The notes under the pieces are model-generated. The model was not told the DNA's origin, made no database searches, and was given only the letters and a program-made list of their open reading frames with translations. A stretch of DNA of 7,132 nucleotides from Halobacteriales archaeon SW_5_68_122 (lineage in GTDB: Archaea > Halobacteriota > Halobacteria > Halobacteriales > Haloarculaceae), in assembly GCA_003022815.1 (NCBI GenBank), contig PXSL01000023.1:1-7132 (forward strand). Direction: 5' to 3'. A program made the position numbers and the translations under genes. Below are positions 1-4,382 of the stretch, in pieces. The stretch's first letter is position 1; every line of letters begins with the position of its first letter.

Positions 1-1
1 C

Positions 2-286
2 GAGTACGTGTTCCACGACGCCGACGTCCAGCGGATGGACGCCCAGGGCCAGCAGACCTACCAAGTGGTCGGCGAACCCGACGAGCGGCCGCGAGGCAAG
101 GCCATCGAGGCCGGTGAGGCCGACCAGGCCGACGAGACCGACTCCGGCGGCGACGTGCCCGACGTCGCCGAGCAAGACGTCGAGATCGTCGCCCAGCGGG
201 CCGGCGTCCCCGAGTCAACGGCTCGGGAGGCCCTCGAGGAGACCGGCGACCTGGCGGCGGCGGTCCAGCGGCTCGAGGACGAGTGA
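2..286 (+). CDS. nac: Nascent polypeptide-associated complex protein (archaeal NAC), 3' part
   Basis: Archaeal NAC is a homodimeric, ribosome-associated cytoplasmic factor that binds nascent chains as they leave the exit tunnel. The gene is cut by the left edge of the window: the frame is open from base 2 (Glu-Tyr-Val-Phe-His) to TGA at 284-286, backed by a second stop, TAG, at 287-289. About 94 codons are visible. The first part is the end of the NAC beta-barrel domain, with the typical [13 protein letters not shown] stretch. An acidic Asp/Glu-rich linker follows, and then a C-terminal UBA domain ([28 protein letters not shown] region) ending in the usual AAVQRLE helix. Gene end and domain order match the family. 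trmI follows 79 bases downstream on the same strand, so co-transcription is possible. The start and N-terminal half lie outside the window. The identification is firm. Confidence 0.93.
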   Translation, partial: EYVFHDADVQRMDAQGQQTYQVVGEPDERPRGKAIEAGEADQADETDSGGDVPDVAEQDVEIVAQRAGVPESTAREALEETGDLAAAVQRLEDE

Positions 287-365
287 TAGTGCCCGCCGTT
301 CGCCGGTTCGGTATCCATCACGCGAGCGCGTCCCGCTCCGCTGGCACGCCGACACGGCAGTCGCT

Positions 366-1112
366 ATGAGGGACCGCCGGGTGCTGGTCGTTCGGGAGGG
401 CCGGGAGTTCCTGCTCGAACCGGGCGAAACCCTGGAGACCGACCTCGGGGTTCTCGAACTGCCGGAGGACGTCCGGCCGGGGACGACCGTCGAGACCCAC
501 CTCGGCGAACCGTTCGAGGTGCGCCGCCTGCGCGGGCCGGAGCTGTTCGACCACCTCGAGCGGACCGGCGCGCCGATGATGCCCCGTGATATCGGTCTCG
601 TCGTCGGCCACACCGGCGTCGCCTCGGGCGACCGGGTGCTGGACGCCGGCACCGGGACCGGCGTACTGGCGGCGTACCTCGGCCGCCTCGGCCTCGGGGT
701 GACCACCTACGAGCGGGACCCCGAGTTCGCCGAGGTCGCCCGGGAGAACATGGACCTCGCGGGCGTCGCCGACCGGGTGGAGGTCCGGACTGGCGACCTG
801 CTGGCGGCGCTGGACGACATCGAGGGGTCGTTCGACCTGCTGACGCTGGACACCGCCGACGCCGCGGCGGCAATCGAGCGGGCGCCGGAAGTGCTCGCGC
901 TCGGCGGGTTCGTCGCCGCCTACACGCCGTTCGTCGAGTCGGCCCGCGAGTGCGTGGCCGCGGCCCACGAGGCCGGCCTCTCGGACGTCGAGTGCCTCGA
1001 GACCATCCAGCGGGAGATGGACTTCGACGAGCGCGGCTCCCGCCCCTCGACGGCCGGCGTCGGCCACACCGGCTACCTGACGTTCGCCCGGCTCACGCCA
1101 CGGCTCGGATGA
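366..1112 (+). CDS. trmI: tRNA (adenine-N1)-methyltransferase, TrmI family (positions 57/58)
   Basis: Transfers a methyl group from S-adenosylmethionine to N1 of adenine in the T-loop of tRNA. Archaeal TrmI acts on A58 and often A57, the latter leading to 1-methylinosine. The protein is 248 residues, normal for the archaeal enzyme. The N-terminal beta domain (about 1-65, with the ETDLGVLELPED stretch) is followed by a Rossmann methyltransferase fold. Visible motifs are the SAM loop DAGTGTG at 93-99, the ribose-binding acidic residue E116 in YERDP, D162 at the end of the active-site strand, and the C-terminal RGSRPSTAGVGHTGYLTFAR signature. ATG 366 was chosen because the protein then begins right at the conserved domain. 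The same frame is open back to 114 but there it overlaps nac and encodes an Arg/Ser/Pro-rich non-conserved tail. Unusually, the active-site motif after D162 reads T-A-D-A rather than the Pro-Trp type of other TrmI proteins. The 3' end overlaps the convergent gene by 20 bases. Confidence 0.9.
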   Translation: MRDRRVLVVREGREFLLEPGETLETDLGVLELPEDVRPGTTVETHLGEPFEVRRLRGPELFDHLERTGAPMMPRDIGLVVGHTGVASGDRVLDAGTGTGVLAAYLGRLGLGVTTYERDPEFAEVARENMDLAGVADRVEVRTGDLLAALDDIEGSFDLLTLDTADAAAAIERAPEVLALGGFVAAYTPFVESARECVAAAHEAGLSDVECLETIQREMDFDERGSRPSTAGVGHTGYLTFARLTPRLG

Positions 1113-1530
1113 GTTCGAGCAGTTCCGTCTCGTAGGCGTCGGCGTCGACATCGACCAGCGCCTCCAGCCCCGAGGCCGGGTAGGCGCCGCCGGCGACGTG
1201 GAACTCGCCGTCGCGCCACACCACGACCGCACCGAGCACCCCCACGTCGCCGCCGGCCGTCGAGAGCCGCGCCCGGTGGGGCGTCATACGGCCCCGGCGG
1301 CCGCCAAGCTCGACGGTCTCGGTGTCGCCGTCGGTGATGTCCTCGAAGCCGCGCTCGCGGAGCTCCTCGGCGAACGTCTTCTTCGACTCCCGGACCACGT
1401 ACGGCCGGGCGGCCGACGCCATCCCGAACCCCGGCGACGGCGTGATGTCGAGCCGCGAGGCGAAGAAGAACCGCCAGACGCGGTCCTCGCCGCCCGCCTG
1501 CCGGATGGGGTCGGGCGTCGGCGGGTCCAT
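1093..1530 (-). CDS. Conserved haloarchaeal protein of unknown function
   Basis: A 145-residue protein that I can assign only to an uncharacterised haloarchaeal family resembling proteins I recall from other halophilic archaea; I know of no function. It has no signal peptide, no transmembrane segment and no metal-binding cysteine cluster. Visible features are an aromatic N-terminal patch (V18-W-R-F-F-F-A24), a Lys/Arg/Glu-rich helix around 47-62 ending in RGFED, a basic GGRRGRM turn at 76-82, and a hydrophobic strand pair, VLGAVVVWRDGEFHVAGGAYP at 98-118. The C-terminus is an acidic helix. The ATG at 1530 is preferred because a TATA-like box sits about 25 bases upstream, giving a leaderless transcript; GTG at 1536 is an alternative. 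Longer in-frame extensions to 1689 are Arg/Pro-rich and not conserved in style. The gene converges on trmI and their 3' ends overlap. Confidence 0.75.
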   Translation of the reverse strand: MDPPTPDPIRQAGGEDRVWRFFFASRLDITPSPGFGMASAARPYVVRESKKTFAEELRERGFEDITDGDTETVELGGRRGRMTPHRARLSTAGGDVGVLGAVVVWRDGEFHVAGGAYPASGLEALVDVDADAYETELLELIRAVA

Positions 1531-1547
1531 ACCCACGAGTCCGGCGC

Positions 1548-1562
1548 GAGGGTATTCAAACC
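1548..1562 (-). promoter_or_regulatory. TATA-like promoter box of the 1093-1530 gene
   Basis: Read on the minus strand, TTTGAATACC lies about 21-30 bases before the ATG at 1530. It is the only A+T-rich patch in an otherwise G+C-rich stretch. Position and composition fit a haloarchaeal TATA box for a leaderless transcript. This is inference from spacing only. Confidence 0.5.
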
Positions 1563-1736
1563 CCGCGAGGCGGAATCCCGTCGCTGGACGGTCCGGTCGC
1601 ACCGGACGGCCGATGTCGAACCGAGTTACGACTGGACGGGGGCGAGGCGAATCCCACGTCGCTCGTAACCCCATCAGCCCGGATGCCATCGGCCGGTGTG
1701 GTTGGTAAGCATTGGGCCTGCGAACTTCACGTGCTA
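1563..1736. other. Intergenic spacer with no recognisable gene
   Basis: This stretch lies between the promoter of the 1093-1530 gene and the stop codon of the DUF6176-like gene. I see no tRNA, no conserved reading frame and no strong hairpin. Its right-hand part, from about 1690, is the transition from typical G+C-rich DNA to the A+T-richer island. It may hold the left boundary of an insertion, but I could not find a matching repeat at the other side. Confidence 0.4.
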
Positions 1737-2081
1737 CTACGAGTGCTCGGGATTATCCAAGTGATAGAGGAGTTCGTAATCACCGACATTTTCTCCGCTT
1801 TCAAGTACATTGTCCATCATCCGCTTATGTTCTTCATCTATCTCATGGGATGAGTCCGCAAACGATTCGGACACCTGCTTCATGTCGTCCGCTTTCATGT
1901 AATAAACCAGGAAATCGCCCTCGTCTGTATGTTCGATAAACGTTGTTTCCGAGTGCATTCCTTCGCTCTTCAGTGTTTCAATCGCCTCCTCCTCCCTCTC
2001 ACTAACTTCATCCATCCACTCCCTGAGTTGTTGCGTCTCCCCGTTCTCTATTTTCTGCTTCGTCAACACTATGTCGGTCAT
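1737..2081 (-). CDS. DUF6176-like small conserved protein
   Basis: A 114-residue acidic soluble protein that I recognise as resembling the DUF6176 family of haloarchaea and some bacteria; its function is unknown. It begins MTDIVLTKQKIENGE and has a helix LREWMDEV (19-26). A charged helix follows (28-39), then a predicted strand pair (TTFIEHTDEGDFLVYYMKADD, 46-66), a second helix with SHEIDEEHKRMM (78-89), and a short strand ending in YELLYHLDNPEHS. This alternation suggests a ferredoxin-like alpha/beta fold, which is inference. ATG 2081 is chosen because it starts the conserved part. The frame is open to 2273, but that extension runs through the hairpin array and reads as Arg/Ser-rich noise. 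The gene has no cysteine and no membrane segment. Base composition is far from its neighbours: three hand-counted 60-base rows give about 43-45% G+C. This points to acquisition from elsewhere. Confidence 0.82.
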   Translation of the reverse strand: MTDIVLTKQKIENGETQQLREWMDEVSEREEEAIETLKSEGMHSETTFIEHTDEGDFLVYYMKADDMKQVSESFADSSHEIDEEHKRMMDNVLESGENVGDYELLYHLDNPEHS

Positions 2082-2114
2082 ATTGCCGAAGTCGAACGTT
2101 GGAGGATTAGTTCT

Positions 2115-2130
2115 ATTGCTTATATTGAAC
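2115..2130 (-). promoter_or_regulatory. TATA-like promoter box of the DUF6176-like gene
   Basis: On the minus strand the sequence reads GTTCAATATAAGC, about 38-49 bases before the ATG at 2081. That predicts a transcript start near 2097 with a leader of roughly 15 bases. No Shine-Dalgarno sequence precedes the ATG. The same A+T-rich patch reads CTTATATTG on the plus strand and could equally serve a plus-strand transcript into the hairpin array. Confidence 0.5.
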
Positions 2131-2225
2131 GATTCATCAACTGGAACCCAGCATCCGCCGAGCGGGGCGTTCGAAGAACGCCTCCGAGACTGTTCCCGGC
2201 GACGAGGCCGGAAGCCGAGTCGCCG

Positions 2226-2279
2226 TAGCGCGCGCGGACTGGAGGCGACCTGAAGGGTCGCCGGAAGGAGCACGCGCTA
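2226..2279. repeat. Compound (nested) inverted repeat inside the array
   Basis: The outer arms TAGCGCG (2226-2232) and CGCGCTA (2273-2279) are perfect complements and enclose 40 bases. Inside them lies a second perfect hairpin, GGCGACC (2244-2250) with GGTCGCC (2256-2262) around a five-base loop. The result is a stem, internal loop, stem structure. It directly abuts the preceding hairpin, whose right arm ends at 2225. It can form in either strand's RNA or in single-stranded DNA. Confidence 0.6.
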
Positions 2280-2510
2280 TGTTTCACGGCGCCTCCGGCG
2301 CCGTCTGCTCGCGGGCGTACCCGCTCGCATGGTCCGCGGGACCGCCGGTCCCGCTCTATCCAACGTACCGAGGCGGCTTCGCCGTGATCCGAGAGACGCG
2401 GGACGCGTCTCTCGTCATTGCGGGAAATCAAAGATTTCCTGCTTGCAGTCAGAACGCTTCGCGTTCTGACGACATCACGAGGGAGCAAAGCTCTCTTGAA
2501 CGACCTCGCA

Positions 2511-2528
2511 ATTTTTCCCCACGTTTTT
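2511..2528 (+). terminator. Possible T-tract terminator for plus-strand transcription of the array
   Basis: Two runs of five T (2512-2516 and 2524-2528), separated by CCCCACG, follow the last three-base-loop hairpin on the plus strand. Oligo-T tracts are typical archaeal terminators, and T5 runs are rare in this G+C-rich window. The call is inference and depends on the array being transcribed rightward. Confidence 0.35.
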
Positions 2529-2550
2529 GCCGGGGCGCCGCGGACGCCCC

Positions 2551-2570
2551 GTATAAAAAGTGAGTTTTTA
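2551..2570 (-). terminator. Likely terminator of tfs
   Basis: On the minus strand the tfs stop (TAA, 2570-2568) is followed within ten bases by CTTTTTATAC, a T5 run at 2559-2555. The region also forms a small perfect hairpin: A5 at 2555-2559 against T5 at 2565-2569, with a five-base loop. Position just past the stop codon and the T-run fit an archaeal intrinsic terminator. Some transcripts could still read on into the hairpin array. Confidence 0.45.
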
Positions 2571-2894
2571 GTGGTCGTCCTCGCGCCACTTGTGCTCGCA
2601 CTCGGTGCACGTAAAGAAGCGAGTCTCGGACTCGTCGGCCGCCCGAATCTGTTTCATCTCGTAGCGGGCGCGGTCGTGGCCGCACTCGGGGCAGTGGACC
2701 TCCGTCGTCGGGCCGATGTCCTTGTCGTCGACCTCGGACATGTCGACGGGGCCGCTGTCGGTGTCCTGTCCCTGGGTGGTCGTCATCGCCGCCTCCGCCT
2801 CGGCGTCGCGGGCCTTCTCGTAGCCGCAGGAGTCACAGAGCCAGGCCCCGTCGTCCCCGTGCATCATCGAGCCACACTCGTCGCAGAACTCCAT
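2568..2894 (-). CDS. tfs: Transcription factor S (archaeal TFIIS-like RNA cleavage factor)
   Basis: TFS rescues backtracked RNA polymerase by stimulating cleavage of the nascent RNA in the polymerase active site. The 108-residue length is typical. The N-terminal zinc ribbon has C4-x2-C7 and C20-x2-C23, as in RPB9/TFIIS. A poorly conserved acidic linker (about 30-62) leads to the C-terminal zinc ribbon, with C68-x2-C71 and C96-x2-C99. Between the latter two pairs is the catalytic acidic hairpin A-A-D87-E88-S, followed by T-R-F-F-T-C, exactly the TFIIS type. All eight zinc ligands and both catalytic acids are present, so the protein should be active. ATG 2894 gives the complete first zinc ribbon, and a TATA-like box lies about 28 bases upstream. 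The gene is divergent from the transporter at 2963, and its 3' end points into the hairpin array. Confidence 0.95.
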   Translation of the reverse strand: MEFCDECGSMMHGDDGAWLCDSCGYEKARDAEAEAAMTTTQGQDTDSGPVDMSEVDDKDIGPTTEVHCPECGHDRARYEMKQIRAADESETRFFTCTECEHKWREDDH

Positions 2895-2915
2895 GTTGGT
2901 GTTGCAGGCCCTGGC

Positions 2916-2928
2916 GCGTACTTAAGCG
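2916..2928. promoter_or_regulatory. TATA-like element between tfs and the transporter, possibly bidirectional
   Basis: The sequence GTACTTAAGC contains the near-palindrome CTTAAG (2921-2926). On the minus strand its centre is about 28-30 bases before the tfs ATG, ideal for leaderless transcription. On the plus strand it is about 38 bases before ATG 2963, which would give a leader of around a dozen bases. No other A+T-rich patch exists in the 68-base gap, so both genes may rely on it. Confidence 0.45.
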
Positions 2929-2962
2929 GTCGGGTTCGGCGCCCGCCGGCTTCGGAAGCGTG

Positions 2963-4279
2963 ATGACGGAGGCGGCCCTTCGGCCGACAATGTTCGGGAC
3001 GGACCGCCGGGTGGTCTTCTTGGCGCTGGCGCGGATGGCCGACGCCGTTGCGAACTCCTTTCTCATCATCGTCCTGCCGCTGTACATCGCCAGCGGCGAG
3101 CTTACAGTGCCGACGCTGGAGGGGGCGACCGTCGCCGGCTACCCGCTGACCGTCGAATTGCTCATCGGCTTTGCGCTGTCGCTTTTCGGCTTCCTCAACA
3201 GCTCCTTCCAGCCGGTGACCGGCCGGCTCTCGGACCGGACTGGCCGCCGGAAAGTGTTCATTCTGCTCGGACTGGTCGTGCTGGCGGTAACCTCCGTCGG
3301 CTACGCGCTGGTCGACAGCTACGAGGCGCTGGTCGTCGTCCGGGCAATCCAGGGGCTCGGCGGGGCGCTTGTCATTCCGACCACCATCGCGCTGGTGGAC
3401 GACCTCGCCCGCGGCGACGCCGAGCGCGGGGGCAACTTCGGCGTGTTCAACACGTTCCGACTGGTCGGCTTCGGGTTCGGCCCCATCGTCGCCGGCCTGG
3501 TGGTGAAGGGCGGCCCCTACCCGCTCGCGGAGGGCCTCTCACTCTCGGGGTTCGACGCCGCCTTCGGCGTCGCGGTGCTCGGAGCGCTGATCAGTTTCAC
3601 GCTCGTGTTGGTGCGCATCGAGGAGCCGGACGTCACCGCCGCCGACGCCGGCGACGACCTCTCGATTGCGGTCCGCGGCGAGAAAGCGGGCCGCCTGCTG
3701 GACCCCGTCTTCGTCCTCGGGCTCGGCACCTTCTTCATGGCGGTCAGCATCGCGCTGTACGCCACCCTCCAGGAGCCCGTCAACGCGCGCCTGGACCAGG
3801 GCCCGCTGTGGTTCGGCGTCCAGTTCGCCGCCGTCGTCGTCGCCAACGTCGTCCTGCAGGTGCCCATCGGCCGGGCCGCGGACCGGGTCGGCCGCAAGCC
3901 GTTCCTCGTCGGCGGGCTGGTGCTTCTCGCGCCCGCGGTGCTGGCGCAGGGACTCGTCACCTCGCCGTGGACGATGCTCGTCGCGCGGCTGTTCCACGGC
4001 GTCTCCGTGGCGATGGTGTTCGCACCGGCACTGGCGGTGGCGGGCGACCTCGCCGAGGAGGGCACGTCCGGCACGACGCTTTCGGTTCTGACGATGGCGT
4101 TCGGCTTCGGTACCGCCGTCGGCCCGCTGGCCTCGGGACTGCTGTTCGGCTTCGGCTTCGTCGTCCCGTTCGCTTTCGGGGCGGCGCTGGCGCTCGCGGC
4201 GCTCGTGCTCGTCGTCACGCAGGTCGACGAGACCCTCGAGGGCGCCCACCTGCCGAGTTTCGTGCCGGGCGGGGACTGA
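2963..4279 (+). CDS. Major facilitator superfamily transporter, probable drug/metabolite exporter
   Basis: A 438-residue integral membrane protein with the hydrophobic pattern of a 12-helix MFS carrier. Motif A appears after TM2 as GRLSDRTGRRK (87-97), and its partner in the second half is GRAADRVGRK (303-312). G169-F-G-F-G-P-I-V-A-G178 in TM5 resembles motif C, the proton-antiporter signature of drug:H+ exporters, so export by antiport is inferred. The helix-1 region contains ARMADAVANSFLIIVLPLY. The central loop between the two halves (about 213-240) is acidic and presumably cytoplasmic. The C-terminus is a short acidic tail. The substrate cannot be told. The start is uncertain among GTG 2960, ATG 2963 and ATG 2990; ATG 2963 is preferred for codon and promoter spacing. 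The gene stands alone, divergent from tfs; the peptidase downstream has its own promoter. Confidence 0.88.
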   Translation: MTEAALRPTMFGTDRRVVFLALARMADAVANSFLIIVLPLYIASGELTVPTLEGATVAGYPLTVELLIGFALSLFGFLNSSFQPVTGRLSDRTGRRKVFILLGLVVLAVTSVGYALVDSYEALVVVRAIQGLGGALVIPTTIALVDDLARGDAERGGNFGVFNTFRLVGFGFGPIVAGLVVKGGPYPLAEGLSLSGFDAAFGVAVLGALISFTLVLVRIEEPDVTAADAGDDLSIAVRGEKAGRLLDPVFVLGLGTFFMAVSIALYATLQEPVNARLDQGPLWFGVQFAAVVVANVVLQVPIGRAADRVGRKPFLVGGLVLLAPAVLAQGLVTSPWTMLVARLFHGVSVAMVFAPALAVAGDLAEEGTSGTTLSVLTMAFGFGTAVGPLASGLLFGFGFVVPFAFGAALALAALVLVVTQVDETLEGAHLPSFVPGGD

Positions 4280-4317
4280 CCGCAAACCGGAGGACTGCTA
4301 CCGCGCTCGGTCCGCGA

Positions 4318-4334
4318 CCGCCCCCTCCGGGCGG
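4318..4334 (+). terminator. G+C-rich hairpin downstream of the transporter
   Basis: CCGCCC (4318-4323) and GGGCGG (4329-4334) form a perfect 6-bp stem with a five-base loop, 39 bases after the transporter stop and just before the peptidase promoter. No T-run follows, so it is a weak terminator candidate and may be chance in G+C-rich DNA. Confidence 0.25.
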
Positions 4335-4351
4335 GGACGGCGCCCCCAGAA

Positions 4352-4362
4352 CCGATTTAGGC
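4352..4362 (+). promoter_or_regulatory. TATA-like promoter box of the S9 peptidase
   Basis: CCGATTTAGG is the only A+T-rich patch between the transporter and the peptidase. Its core (4355-4360) ends 23 bases before the GTG at 4383, the spacing expected for a leaderless haloarchaeal transcript. This supports the GTG start and an independent transcription unit. Confidence 0.5.
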
Positions 4363-4382
4363 CGTCCGTCCGTGTTCGGGGT

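Larger units (their letters stand above)
2166..2551. repeat. Dense array of non-identical perfect inverted repeats (hairpin array)
   Basis: A gene-free stretch made of consecutive hairpins, each with a different stem. Arms found by eye are 2166-2172/2176-2182 (loop GAA), 2197-2203/2219-2225, 2226-2232/2273-2279 enclosing 2244-2250/2256-2262, 2286-2293/2297-2304 (loop TCC), 2311-2315/2320-2324, 2336-2343/2347-2354 (loop GCC), 2374-2377/2381-2384 (loop TTC), 2390-2400/2404-2414 (loop GGA), 2423-2429/2433-2439 (loop AAA), 2448-2457/2461-2470 (loop TTC), 2480-2486/2490-2496 (loop AAA, one G-U pair) and 2531-2537/2545-2551. Stems are 4-11 bp and nearly all perfect; most loops are three bases. The arms are not copies of one another, so this is not a tandem repeat or CRISPR. 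Reading frames across it on both strands are Arg/Ser-rich and unconvincing. Possible identities are a structured non-coding RNA, a palindromic mobile element, or a termination or recombination region. Confidence 0.75.

Noticed and set aside
324..338. Small hairpin GAGCG/CGCTC between nac and trmI
   Set aside because: A 5-bp G+C stem without a T-run is common by chance in DNA of this composition and shows no regulatory role.
114..365. N-terminal extension of trmI to an ATG at 114
   Set aside because: It would overlap the end of nac in another frame and encodes low-complexity Arg/Ser/Pro sequence; ATG 366 starts at the conserved domain.
1680..1740. Possible tRNA or attachment-site remnant at the left edge of the A+T-rich island
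   Set aside because: I could not form a cloverleaf or find a TTCRA-type T-loop with matching stems, and no matching sequence was found on the right side of the island.
2082..2273. N-terminal extension of the DUF6176-like gene to 2273
   Set aside because: The extra 64 residues translate the hairpin array and its flank and have no family-like sequence; the TATA-like box lies within them.
2166..2551. CRISPR array
   Set aside because: There is no recurring repeat unit and no regular spacer; each hairpin has a different stem, and no cas genes are present.
2120..2563. Open reading frames through the hairpin array (minus 2120-2488, plus 2279-2563, plus 2418-2963)
   Set aside because: Their products are Arg/Ser/Pro-rich or simply mirror the palindromes, with no recognisable domain. 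Frames are open on both strands because stops are rare in this composition. I treat them as non-coding.
3517..4285. Long minus-strand frames opposite the transporter (248 and 233 codons)
   Set aside because: They are antisense shadows of a G+C-rich gene: Arg/Asp/Glu-rich or Ser/Thr/Pro-rich, without domains, while the plus strand has clear MFS motifs.
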